Of a stretch of 64,000 nt of DNA, positions 17,026 to 24,721 are shown in pieces. A program made the translations under genes and the position numbers. A model generated the notes under the pieces. The model was not told the DNA's origin. It did no database searches and saw only the letters and a program-made list of their open reading frames with translations. Position 1 is the stretch's first letter. Every line of letters starts with the position of its first letter. The stretch comes from Achromobacter anxifer (GTDB taxonomy: Bacteria > Pseudomonadota > Gammaproteobacteria > Burkholderiales > Burkholderiaceae_B), in contig NZ_CAHLAR010000002.1 in NCBI RefSeq assembly GCF_903652925.1, positions 124,001 to 188,000 of the forward strand. Reading direction: 5' to 3'.

Positions 17026-17193
17026 ATGGGCAAGCTTTTCTACACCGTCTATGCAGTGATCGTGGTGATATTCGCCACCGGGGCAAGCTCGCCGGGCGCA
17101 CGCTATACCAGCGGCGGCTCCACCAGCAGCAGCAGCTGGGGCAGCAGCTCCTCCGGTGGATCCGGCTGGTCGTCGGGCGGATCCCATAAGTGA
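17026..17193 (+). CDS. 55-aa membrane-anchored Ser/Gly-rich protein
   Basis: Small gene between the DUF4178 protein (4 nt upstream) and AdoMet decarboxylase, whose GTG start shares GTGA with this stop. Residues 5-20 (FYTVYAVIVVIFATGA) form one hydrophobic segment. From residue 21 on, more than half the residues are Ser or Gly (SSSSWGSSSSGGSGWSSGGS). It could be a single-pass membrane peptide with a flexible outer tail, or a precursor to be modified. It has no lipobox. Tight coupling on both sides is the main support that it is translated. I recognise no family; it may be an analogue of small DUF4247-type proteins reported with DUF4178 genes. Confidence 0.65.
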   Translation: MGKLFYTVYAVIVVIFATGASSPGARYTSGGSTSSSSWGSSSSGGSGWSSGGSHK

Positions 17194-17576
17194 CCGTGCA
17201 AGCGACCCCACAAGTGCCTCCCCAGGCGATCCCGCACGCCACGCCCGGCCGCCACCTGCTGGCGGATTTCCGCGGCATGCCGGCCGACCGCCTGACCGAC
17301 GCGCAAGCGCTGGAACGCGACCTGATCGCGGCGGCCGAGGCGGCGGGCGCCCGCGTGCTGAGCGCGCATTTCCATCATTTCGGCGAGGGCGCGGGCGTGA
17401 CCGGCGTGGTCCTGCTGAGCGAGTCCCACATCAGCATCCATACCTGGCCCGAACATGCCTTCGCGGCGCTGGACATCTTCATGTGCGGCGCGGCCCGCCC
17501 GGAACTGGCGCTGGAACACCTGCGGGCGCGGCTGGCGCCCGAATCGGTGCATGCGACCACGGTGGCGCGCGGCTGA
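17190..17576 (+). CDS. speD: S-adenosylmethionine decarboxylase (prokaryotic SpeD/SpeH class)
   Basis: Makes decarboxylated AdoMet, the aminopropyl donor. 128 aa from a GTG overlapping the previous stop (GTGA). The self-cleavage site is in LLSESHISIHTWPE: Ser79 should become the pyruvoyl group after cutting at Glu78-Ser79, with His84 and Cys99 (DIFMCG) at the positions used for processing and catalysis. The length matches the short SpeH-type enzyme. It is the last gene of the DUF350-SPFH-DUF4178 operon, opposite the aminopropyltransferase. It is therefore most likely dedicated to that system, though it could also serve spermidine synthesis. Confidence 0.9.
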   Translation: MTVQATPQVPPQAIPHATPGRHLLADFRGMPADRLTDAQALERDLIAAAEAAGARVLSAHFHHFGEGAGVTGVVLLSESHISIHTWPEHAFAALDIFMCGAARPELALEHLRARLAPESVHATTVARG

Positions 17577-17637
17577 AGCCCGCGGCCGCCACTCCTTGAT
17601 TTTGCTCAACGATCCCCCGGGAAGCCAAATTGACGAG

Positions 17638-17661
17638 CGTTATATACCTATATATATTTCG
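17638..17661 (+). promoter_or_regulatory. ModE-type operator upstream of modA
   Basis: CGTTATAT-N8-ATATTTCG: the left half is identical to, and the right half differs at two positions from, the ModE palindrome CGTTATAT-N8-ATATAACG (E. coli modA operator layout). It sits 34 nt before the modA ATG, where bound ModE-molybdate would block the promoter. modE is present at the far end of the locus. Confidence 0.7.
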
Positions 17662-17694
17662 TTACCGACTTAGCGATTCCCTTGGGAGAAGATC

Positions 17695-18453
17695 ATGTTC
17701 CGCAAACGTCCGATCGTGGCGCTGTCCTTGGCGCTGGCCGCCGCATGGGGCGCCAATGCCAACGCCGGCGACCTGGTGGTGTCGGCCGCCGCCAGCCTGA
17801 CCAACGCCTTCAAGGAAGTCGCGCAGGGCTATGAAAAAGAGCATGCCGGCACCAAGGTCATCCTGAACTTCGGCGCTTCCGACGTGCTGCTGCAGCAGAT
17901 CGTCAAGGGTGCGCCGGCCGACGTGTTCGCCTCGGCCGACCAGAAGGCCATGGACAAGGCGGTCGAGGAAAAAGCCGTCAGGCCGGCGTCGCGCGTGGAC
18001 TTTGCCGCCAACCAGGTGGTGCTCATCGTCCCGGCGGACAGCAAGGCCAACATCACGGCGCTCAAGGACCTGACCCGCGACGACGTCAAGCGCATCGCCT
18101 ACGGCAATCCGGCATCGGTGCCGGTGGGCCGCTACACGCAGGGCGCGCTGGAGGCCGCCGGCCTGTGGAAGGAAGTGCAGGCCAAGAGCGTGCTGGCGCA
18201 GAACGTGCGCCAGAGCCTGGACTACGTTGCGCGCGGCGAGGTCGACGCGGGCTTCGTGTTCGCGACCGACGCGGCCATCATGGCGGACAAGGTCAAGGTC
18301 GCGGTGCGCGTGCCTTCGCAGACGCCGGTGACCTATCCCATCGCCGTCACCACGCGCGAAGCCGCCGCCAAGGAAGCCGAAGGTTTTGTTGCCTATGTGC
18401 TGTCTCCCGCGGGTCAGGCGATACTGTCGCGCTACGGCTTCCAGAAGCCCTGA
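17695..18453 (+). CDS. modA: molybdate ABC transporter substrate-binding protein
   Basis: Periplasmic molybdate/tungstate receptor, 252 aa, the normal ModA length. The signal peptide is residues 1-24 (ANANA|GDLV). The oxyanion-binding loops are visible: SAAASLTNAFKEVA near residue 30 and NFGASDVLLQQI near residue 60, then the TYPIAVTTREA and C-terminal FVAYVLSPAGQAIL blocks. It is the first gene of modABC, and the ModE-like operator lies immediately upstream. TTGGGAGA precedes the ATG. Confidence 0.95.
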   Translation: MFRKRPIVALSLALAAAWGANANAGDLVVSAAASLTNAFKEVAQGYEKEHAGTKVILNFGASDVLLQQIVKGAPADVFASADQKAMDKAVEEKAVRPASRVDFAANQVVLIVPADSKANITALKDLTRDDVKRIAYGNPASVPVGRYTQGALEAAGLWKEVQAKSVLAQNVRQSLDYVARGEVDAGFVFATDAAIMADKVKVAVRVPSQTPVTYPIAVTTREAAAKEAEGFVAYVLSPAGQAILSRYGFQKP

Positions 18454-18476
18454 TACCTGTTGAATCGTAGGCATTG

Positions 18477-19163
18477 ATGAGTGATCCGGTTTGGGTGCCG
18501 CTGCTGCTTTCCCTGAAAGTGGCAGGCTGGGCAACGCTCTTGGCGACCGTGGCGGGCACGGCCGCGGCTTATGGCCTGTCGCGCTGGCGCTGGCCGGGGC
18601 GCGACCTGCTGGACGCGCTGCTCACCTTGCCGCTGGTGCTGCCGCCCACGGTCCTCGGCTATTACCTGCTGGTGCTGCTGGGCCGCCGCGGCATCATCGG
18701 CGAGACGCTGGCGGACTGGGGCATCGAACTGGTCTTCACCTGGCAGGGCGCGGTGATCGCGGCTTCCGTGGTGGCGTTTCCGCTGGTGTTCAAATCGGCC
18801 CGCGCCGCCTTCGAGAACGTAGACAGCCAGCTGGAAAGCGCGGCGCGCGTGCTGGGCGTGTGCGAAGCGGGGGTGTTCTTCCGCGTCACCTTGCCGCTGG
18901 CGGCGCGCGGCATTGCCGCTGGCGTGTTGCTGGCTTTCGCGCGGGCGTTGGGTGAATTCGGCGCCACGCTGATGATCGCTGGCAACCTGCCGGGACGCAC
19001 CCAGACCCTGTCTGTCGCCATCTACGAGGCGGTGCAGGCGGGCGACGATGCCACCGCCAACATGCTGGTGCTGGTCACGTCGGTGACCTGCGTGGTGGTC
19101 TTGCTGCTGGCCGGCAAGCTGGTGCCCGTCAGCAGCGGCCGGCGCAACGGGAGCGCGCTATGA
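18477..19163 (+). CDS. modB: molybdate ABC transporter permease
   Basis: 228 aa, about five to six membrane helices. The cytoplasmic coupling loop with the EAA motif is intact: LESAARVLGVCEAGVFFRVT, then GEFGATLMIAGNLPGRTQTL, a block diagnostic of ModB. The ATG at 18477 is preferred over the in-frame TTG just before it. The gene starts 23 nt after modA and overlaps modC by 4 nt (ATGA). Confidence 0.94.
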   Translation: MSDPVWVPLLLSLKVAGWATLLATVAGTAAAYGLSRWRWPGRDLLDALLTLPLVLPPTVLGYYLLVLLGRRGIIGETLADWGIELVFTWQGAVIAASVVAFPLVFKSARAAFENVDSQLESAARVLGVCEAGVFFRVTLPLAARGIAAGVLLAFARALGEFGATLMIAGNLPGRTQTLSVAIYEAVQAGDDATANMLVLVTSVTCVVVLLLAGKLVPVSSGRRNGSAL

Positions 19164-19846
19164 GCGTCAGCATCCGGGTGCGCAAGCAGATGGTGTCCGG
19201 CGACCGGCGTTTCGCGCTGGACGTCGCTTTCGATTCGTCGGCCAAGCGCATCGCGCTGTTCGGCCCGTCGGGCGCGGGCAAGAGCCTGACCCTGCGCGCG
19301 GTGGCGGGCCTGCTGCGGCCGGACTCGGGCCGCATCGACATCAATGGCCGCGTGCTGTTCGACTCCGACGCTGGCGTCAGCCTGCCCGCGCAGTCGCGCC
19401 GCGTCGCCTACCTGTTCCAGGACTATGCGCTGTTTCCCCATCTGACCGTGGCGCAGAACATCGCTTTCGGGCTGCGGCGCGGCTGGCGCAATCCGCCCAG
19501 GCGCGAAGTCGGGCCCGAGGCGCAGCGCTGGGTCGACGCGTTCGAGCTGGGCTCCATCGTCGGCAGCTATCCCAGCGAGATCTCAGGAGGCCAGAAGCAG
19601 CGGGTCGCCCTGGCGCGCGCGCTGATGCTGCGGCCGGACATTCTGCTGCTGGACGAACCCTTTTCGGCGCTGGATTCGCAGCTGCGCGGCAAGATGCGGC
19701 TGGAACTCAACGCCTTGCAGCGTCAGCTGGACGTGCCGATGCTGCTGATCACGCACGATCCGGCCGACGTCGAGGCGCTGGCCGACGAAGTGTTCGAAGT
19801 GCGCGAGGGCCGGGTGCGGCGCCACGAAGAAGACGTGGGCGTCTGA
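19160..19846 (+). CDS. modC: molybdate ABC transporter ATP-binding protein (short form)
   Basis: 228 aa. Walker A GPSGAGKSL, signature EISGGQKQRVALARALM, Walker B DILLLDEPFSALD and H-loop LITHDPADVEAL are intact. E. coli ModC is about 350 aa and has a C-terminal Mop/TOBE domain that this protein lacks entirely. The stop is followed at once by modE, so the missing domain is not hidden in another frame. Regulation by internal molybdate would therefore fall to ModE, which keeps two Mop repeats. Confidence 0.92.
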   Translation: MSVSIRVRKQMVSGDRRFALDVAFDSSAKRIALFGPSGAGKSLTLRAVAGLLRPDSGRIDINGRVLFDSDAGVSLPAQSRRVAYLFQDYALFPHLTVAQNIAFGLRRGWRNPPRREVGPEAQRWVDAFELGSIVGSYPSEISGGQKQRVALARALMLRPDILLLDEPFSALDSQLRGKMRLELNALQRQLDVPMLLITHDPADVEALADEVFEVREGRVRRHEEDVGV

Positions 19847-19850
19847 AGTA

Positions 19851-20645
19851 TCAGTCCAGCACGCCCAGGATCACGCTGGAAGCCTTGAAGATCGCTACCG
19901 CGTCGGCGCCGACATCCAGCGCGAGGTCCTGCGCGCTTTCGTTGGTGACGATGGCCGCCAGCGTCACGCCGCCTTCCAGCCCTATCAGGATCTCGCTGTT
20001 GACGGCGCCCGGACGCAGCGCCGTGATCTTGCCCGGCAACTGGTTGCGCTCCGACAGGCGCAGGCCGGGGCCGGGAGCGCCGACGATGACTGACGACGCC
20101 TTGACCAGCGCGATCGCCTCCTTGCCCGTCGCCAGTCCCAGTTCCTGCGTGCTTTCGCGCGTGATGGTGGCCGTGATGGTCAGGCCGCCCGCGATGCGCA
20201 GCACGATTTCGTCGTTGACGGCGCCGGCGCGGATCTGGATGACGGTGCCTAGCAGTTTGTTGCGTGCGCTGGTCTTGAGCATGAAACGCCTCATGAGGTC
20301 GATGTCGCCGCTGGCGGTCACGCCGGCGCGGGTCAGGTTTTCCATGAACTTGCGGTGCTCGGCTTCCATTGCGCGGAAGGTGGCGATAAGGCTGCGCGCT
20401 CTGTCGGTCAGCCGCGTGCCGCCGCCGCCCTTGCCGCCGGCGGCCCTGATCACCAGCGGTTCGCCCGCCAGGTTGTTCATGGCGTCGATGGCATCCCAGG
20501 CGCCCTTGTAGCTCATGCCCACGGCGCGCGCGGCGGCCGTGATCGAGCCGGTGGCGTCGATCTGCGCCAGCAGGTCTATGCGGTTTTTTCCGCCCCAGGT
20601 CTGGGCGCCGGAGCGAAACCAAATCGAGCCGTCGAGTTCCAACAT
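19851..20645 (-). CDS. modE: molybdate-responsive transcriptional regulator ModE
   Basis: 264 aa. The N-terminal winged helix covers about residues 1-110, with IDLLAQIDATGSITAAARAV as recognition region, AVGMSYKGAWDAIDAMN and GGKGGGGTRLTDR typical of ModE. Two Mop/TOBE molybdate-binding repeats follow (SARNKLLGTVIQIRAGAVND and ERNQLPGKITALRPGAVNSE). It is a dimeric repressor of mod genes in relatives. It is convergent with modC, 4 nt apart. The TATA-rich palindrome before modA is its likely target. Confidence 0.94.
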   Translation of the reverse strand: MLELDGSIWFRSGAQTWGGKNRIDLLAQIDATGSITAAARAVGMSYKGAWDAIDAMNNLAGEPLVIRAAGGKGGGGTRLTDRARSLIATFRAMEAEHRKFMENLTRAGVTASGDIDLMRRFMLKTSARNKLLGTVIQIRAGAVNDEIVLRIAGGLTITATITRESTQELGLATGKEAIALVKASSVIVGAPGPGLRLSERNQLPGKITALRPGAVNSEILIGLEGGVTLAAIVTNESAQDLALDVGADAVAIFKASSVILGVLD

Positions 20646-20731
20646 CAGTATTGCGCCAGTGGTCGGGTCAGGAGTGTGGGACGACCTGGAAGTGTAATTG
20701 ACGCAAGGCCGGGGCGGCAGCGGATCGCGCA

Positions 20732-20750
20732 GATGATGAGAATGAGATTC
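20732..20750 (+). promoter_or_regulatory. weak Fur-box-like sequence
   Basis: GATGATGAGAATGAGATTC matches 13 of 19 positions of the classical Fur consensus, 62 nt before the lipoprotein start. The flanks are not otherwise AT-rich. This could be chance, and no iron gene is adjacent. Confidence 0.25.
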
Positions 20751-20812
20751 TGTTGAAATTTTGCGGGCTTCGCGGCAGTATGTCCGTGCTTAGGGCTCAC
20801 GGAGATAAGGAC

Positions 20813-21409
20813 ATGAAAACGTTCAAATTGCTGGCTGCGGGTTCCATGACGGCCTTGTTGGCGGCATGCGCCTCAGGGCCCACGGTAAAGAGCGACTACG
20901 ACCATCAGGCGAATTTCGCGCAATACCAGACCTTCGGCTACATGACGCCGCTGGGCACCGACAAGGCCGGCTACAGCACCCTGCTGACGGAACGGCTCAA
21001 GAACGCCACGCGCGGCCAGATGGAAATGCGCGGCTATACCTACAGCGCGTCCAACCCCGACCTGCTGGTCAATTTCAGCGCCAAGCTGCAGCAGAAGGTG
21101 CAGGTCACGCCAGCCGCGCCGCCCATGGGACCGTATTACGGCTACCGCACGGGCTTCTACGGCGGCTGGCCCGGCTACGGCTGGGGCGACGACGTCTACC
21201 AATATACTGAGGGCACCCTGAACATCGACCTGGTCGACGCGCGCCGCAAGCAGCTGGTGTGGGAAGGCGTGGCCGTGGGCGAGGTCCAGAATCCGGATAG
21301 CGCCGCCTCGGTCGAGAGCACGGACAAGGTGGTTGCGCAGATATTCTCCAAGTATCCGTTCCGCGCGGGCGTGGCCGCGCCGCAGTTGCCGGACAAGAGC
21401 AAACCCTAG
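20813..21409 (+). CDS. DUF4136 lipoprotein
   Basis: 198 aa from the ATG at 20813, which follows AAGGAC; the longer in-frame reading from 20753 is unlikely because it buries the signal sequence. The lipobox LLAAC puts the lipidated Cys at residue 19. The mature part has the DUF4136 pattern: VKSDYDHQANFAQYQTFGY, a Gly/Tyr-rich central stretch (YYGYRTGFYGGWPGYGWGDD), YTEGTLNIDLVDARRKQLVW and a C-terminal IFSKYPF. Probably an outer-membrane or periplasmic lipoprotein of unknown function. The patatin gene follows 32 nt later and may be co-transcribed. Confidence 0.87.
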   Translation: MKTFKLLAAGSMTALLAACASGPTVKSDYDHQANFAQYQTFGYMTPLGTDKAGYSTLLTERLKNATRGQMEMRGYTYSASNPDLLVNFSAKLQQKVQVTPAAPPMGPYYGYRTGFYGGWPGYGWGDDVYQYTEGTLNIDLVDARRKQLVWEGVAVGEVQNPDSAASVESTDKVVAQIFSKYPFRAGVAAPQLPDKSKP

Positions 21410-21441
21410 GGCCGCCCGCGGGCCCGCTGAGAGGAAGCCGC

Positions 21442-22635
21442 ATGAGTACTCGCCGCAAGGCCCCGACCAAAGACACCGGCGAGACGCCGCCTTATGAAGT
21501 CGTCGCCCTGGTGCTGCAGGGCGGGGGAGCGCTGGGAGCCTATCAGGCCGGGGTGTACCAGGGGCTGCACGAGGCGGGCATCCGGCCCAACTGGATTTCG
21601 GGCATCTCGATCGGATCGATCAACGCGGCCATCATTGCCGGTTCCCGCGAGGACGAGCGCGTGGACCGGCTGCGCGGTTTCTGGGAAAGCATCTGCCGTC
21701 CGGCGGGCTTCGCCTCGGTGCCCTGGGGCGACACGCTGGGCGCCATGTTCGAAGGCCTGCCATTCGGCTTCGGCTCGCCCGTCATGAACGGGCGGGTGTC
21801 GGCGTTCCAGGCCTTGTTCTCCGGACAGCCGGGTTTTTTCAAACCGCGTTTTCCGCCTTCCTACCTGGTGCATGGCAGGGGCGCCGCATCCACCAGTTTC
21901 TACGACACCACGCCGTTGGTCGCGACCCTGCGGGAATTCGTGGACTTCGACCTGCTCAATAGCGGCGCCGTGCGTGCCAGTTTTGGCGTGGTGAACGTGC
22001 GCAGCGGCAACTTCGCCTATTTCGATAGCCTGAAGGACACCCTGGGCCCAGAGCACATCATGGCCTCGGGCGCCTTGCCGCCGGGTTTTCCGTCCGTCGA
22101 GATCGACGGCGAGCATTACTGGGACGGCGGCATCGTGTCCAACACGCCGCTGGCCCAGGTGTTGACCACGGACAATATGCGCGACACGCTGGCGTTCCAG
22201 GTCGACCTGTGGCCGGCGCGCGGCGACCTGCCGACCACGCTGGAGGAGGTGGCCGAGCGGCAGAAGGACATCCAGTATTCCAGCCGGACCCGCCTGGTCA
22301 CGGACCAGCTGCGGCGCGTGCTCAAGCTGCGGCATGGCTTGCAGCGCCTGCTGGCGAAGTTGCCTGAAGCCGAGCGCAACGCGGCCGAGTTCGAGGAAAT
22401 CCGCAAGTTGTCCCACACGCCGGCCACCAACATCGTCAACCTGATCTACGAAGCCAAGCACCTGGAGCGTTTCTCCAAGGACTACGAATTCGGCACCGAG
22501 GCCATGCGCGAGCACTGGGAGTCCGGCCTGGCCGACATACGCGCCACGCTGGCCAAGCCGGGCGTGCTGGCCCGGCCCACCCAGGATAGCTGCTTCGTCG
22601 CCCACGACATCCATCGCAACGGCAAGCGCACCTGA
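21442..22635 (+). CDS. patatin-like phospholipase (DUF3734 type)
   Basis: 397 aa. The N-terminal patatin fold contains the oxyanion loop LVLQGGGALGAYQAGVYQGL, the nucleophile elbow GISIGSINAA (G-x-S-x-G) and the catalytic Asp in YWDGGIVSNTPL, so the Ser-Asp dyad is complete. The C-terminal third (VTDQLRRVLKLRHGLQRLL and on) matches the DUF3734 extension of this bacterial subfamily. No signal peptide. Expected to hydrolyse acyl esters of membrane lipids. It starts behind AGAGGAAGC, 32 nt after the lipoprotein gene. Confidence 0.9.
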   Translation: MSTRRKAPTKDTGETPPYEVVALVLQGGGALGAYQAGVYQGLHEAGIRPNWISGISIGSINAAIIAGSREDERVDRLRGFWESICRPAGFASVPWGDTLGAMFEGLPFGFGSPVMNGRVSAFQALFSGQPGFFKPRFPPSYLVHGRGAASTSFYDTTPLVATLREFVDFDLLNSGAVRASFGVVNVRSGNFAYFDSLKDTLGPEHIMASGALPPGFPSVEIDGEHYWDGGIVSNTPLAQVLTTDNMRDTLAFQVDLWPARGDLPTTLEEVAERQKDIQYSSRTRLVTDQLRRVLKLRHGLQRLLAKLPEAERNAAEFEEIRKLSHTPATNIVNLIYEAKHLERFSKDYEFGTEAMREHWESGLADIRATLAKPGVLARPTQDSCFVAHDIHRNGKRT

Positions 22636-22819
22636 ACTGCCGCCGCGGGGTGGGGCGGGGTGGGGTGCTGCTGCGGGATCGGCGTCGGATCGGTCCGATA
22701 GTCGCTCCATAAAGCAGCGGCCGGCGAGCCTCGGCGGTAGTCTCCCGGGACAAATTGCAACCTTGTTCCGGGAGCCGGCCGCCGTCCTGCGGCGCAGGCC
22801 GTCCCGCTGGAGACCCACC

Positions 22820-23194
22820 GTGAATGCGCCTGCCCGCCTTCCCCGTCTTGCCCATGTCGCGCCCGCGCGCGCAGCCAACGCTTCCCATCCCATGGACGGC
22901 TGGTGGAGCCTGCTCTATCAGGGCTGGACCTTGCTGACCCCCCAGGGCGGCCGCATCGCCCTGACCGCCCTGGAGCGCACCTGCCTGCTTTGCGTGCTGT
23001 GCAATCCGTCCCGCGAACTGCGGCGCGAGGAATTCCTGGCCGTTCGCAAGCGGACTTCCATGCGGACTCTGAATGTCGCGATCTGCCGCCTGCGCGGCAA
23101 GGTCCTGCTTGCCGGCGCCCGCTTGCCGCTGCATACCGTGCACGGCATGGGTTATGTGTTCCTGGGCAAGCTGCGGGAGCTTTCCGATTGCTGA
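22820..23194 (+). CDS. orphan winged-helix (OmpR/PhoB C-terminal type) regulator
   Basis: 124 aa from GTG 22820, with GGAGA 6 nt upstream (ATG 22892 would give 100 aa). Only the effector domain is present: WTLLTPQGGRIALTALE, the loop SRELRREEFL, RTLNVAICRLRGK as recognition helix, and TVHGMGYVFLG as the wing. The receiver domain of response regulators is absent, with about 40 non-conserved residues before the fold. It therefore acts without phosphorylation or is controlled otherwise. It lies 199 nt upstream of an RND pump operon and could be its regulator; this is inference. Confidence 0.75.
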   Translation: MNAPARLPRLAHVAPARAANASHPMDGWWSLLYQGWTLLTPQGGRIALTALERTCLLCVLCNPSRELRREEFLAVRKRTSMRTLNVAICRLRGKVLLAGARLPLHTVHGMGYVFLGKLRELSDC

Positions 23195-23252
23195 TCTGTT
23201 GTATGAAATCCCCTCGCGCGTGGTATTTGAAGCACTAAAAATCAGTGATTTC

Positions 23253-23278
23253 CCCAATAACTGAGTTACATTATTGGG
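23253..23278. promoter_or_regulatory. 26-bp perfect dyad upstream of the RND operon
   Basis: CCCAATAA (23253-23260), 10-nt spacer, TTATTGGG (23271-23278), 115 nt before the adaptor gene in an AT-rich stretch unlike the surrounding DNA. No T-run follows, so an operator is more likely than a terminator. The binding protein is unknown; the winged-helix gene just upstream is the nearest candidate. Confidence 0.5.
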
Positions 23279-23393
23279 CTAATTACGTGCCTTGATGACG
23301 CATGCTTCTTATTTTGATCGCGGGCAAAAGCCGCGGTTAAATACAGCCGTTACTTGACGCGCCAACGGTTCATTACGCTACGCGGGGGTTTCA

Positions 23394-24659
23394 ATGCGGT
23401 TTTCGCCTAAACGTATTTCAGGGCTGGCTTTCTCCGGTGGGGTCCTCGCGCTGATATTGGCGGGTTGCGGTGAAAAGCCGCAAATGAATCCAGGCATGCC
23501 TCAGGTCAGCGTCATCACGATTCAGCCGCAGCGCGCGCCTCTCGTGTCCGAACTACCTGGCCGCGTCGACGCCGTCCGGGACGCCCAGATTCGCTCGCGG
23601 GTCACCGGCATCGTCCAGAAGATCGCCTTCGAGCAGGGCGGCGACGTCAAGGAAAACCAGCTGCTCTTCAAGATCGATCCGGCTCCCTACAAGGCCGCCT
23701 ACGATCAAGCGACCGCGCAGCTCAAGCAGGCGCAGGCCAATCTGTTCAGCGCCAAGCTGTTGGCCGACCGCTACGCGCCGCTGGTCAAGGCCAACGCCGT
23801 CAGCAAGCAGGAATACGACAACGCCGTGGCTTCGTACCGCCAGGCGGATGCCGCCGTCGCGGCCGCCAAGGCGGCGCAGGACAACGCCTCGATCAATCTT
23901 GGCTACACCGACGTCACGTCGCCCATCACGGGCCGCATCGGCAAACCGCTGGTCACCGAGGGCGCCCTGGTCGAAGCCACGTCCGCCACCCAGATGGCCA
24001 CCGTGCAGCAGCTGGATCCGATCTACGTGGACTTCACCCAGTCCACCGCGGAGCTGGCCTCCCTGCGCCGCGCCTTCGCCAGCGGCCAGCTGCAACAGAT
24101 CGGCAAGGACACGGCGCGCGCCACCATCGTGCTTGAGGACGGTTCCGAATACGGCCAGCCCGGCAAGCTGCTGTTCACCGGCATCACGGTCGATCCGACC
24201 ACCGGCCAGGTGAACCTGCGCGCCGAAGTGCCCAATCCGGACGGCATCCTGCTGCCGGGCATGTACGTGCGCGTGCGCCTGGAGCAGGGCGTGGACGAAA
24301 AGGCCCTGATGGTGCCTCAGCAGGCGCTGCAACGCACCGCGGACGGCCTGCAGAGCCTGATGCTGGTCAAGGACAACAAGATTGAGCAGTTGCCCGTGAC
24401 CACCGGCGGCGCGATCAAGAACGAATGGGTCGTCACCAGCGGCCTGAAGGCCGGCGACGTGGTGGTTGTGGAAGGATTCCAGAAAATCCGTCCCGGCGCC
24501 CCGGTGCAGGTCAGCCAGTGGAACAAGGGCGGCGCAGCCGCGCCGGCGGCCCAACCCGGCGCGCAGCCGGGCGCCAAGCCCGCGGAACCCGCCCAACAGC
24601 CCGGCGCCAAACCGGCCGAGCCTGCCCAGCAGGACAAGGCCGCAGGCCAGAAGTCTTAA
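23394..24659 (+). CDS. RND efflux periplasmic adaptor (MexA/AcrA type)
   Basis: Links the inner-membrane pump to the outer-membrane channel. 421 aa; lipobox LILAGC with lipidated Cys25. The family blocks follow in order: PGRVDAVRDAQIRSRVTGIV, a helical hairpin from about residues 100-170 (QATAQLKQAQANLFSAKLLA), LGYTDVTSPITGRIGKPLVT in the lipoyl domain, and the beta-barrel stretch RAEVPNPDGILLPGMYVRVR. The last 45 residues are a Pro/Ala/Gln tail with PGAKPAEPAQQ twice, longer than in E. coli AcrA. It is the first gene of the pump operon and resembles AxyA, AcrA and MexA; I do not assign a specific name. Confidence 0.92.
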   Translation: MRFSPKRISGLAFSGGVLALILAGCGEKPQMNPGMPQVSVITIQPQRAPLVSELPGRVDAVRDAQIRSRVTGIVQKIAFEQGGDVKENQLLFKIDPAPYKAAYDQATAQLKQAQANLFSAKLLADRYAPLVKANAVSKQEYDNAVASYRQADAAVAAAKAAQDNASINLGYTDVTSPITGRIGKPLVTEGALVEATSATQMATVQQLDPIYVDFTQSTAELASLRRAFASGQLQQIGKDTARATIVLEDGSEYGQPGKLLFTGITVDPTTGQVNLRAEVPNPDGILLPGMYVRVRLEQGVDEKALMVPQQALQRTADGLQSLMLVKDNKIEQLPVTTGGAIKNEWVVTSGLKAGDVVVVEGFQKIRPGAPVQVSQWNKGGAAAPAAQPGAQPGAKPAEPAQQPGAKPAEPAQQDKAAGQKS

Positions 24660-24721
24660 GCGGCACGCGGCGCTTGCGCCGCGTTCCTCTTTGGTGAGCA
24701 TCGCTTTCAGAGTCAGCCCAC

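Noticed and set aside
22636-22760. G-run tract (GGGGTGGGGCGGGGTGGGG) after the patatin gene as a deliberate G-quadruplex
   Set aside because: Could form one, but it is short, non-conserved context in GC-rich DNA and has no gene start at a telling distance.
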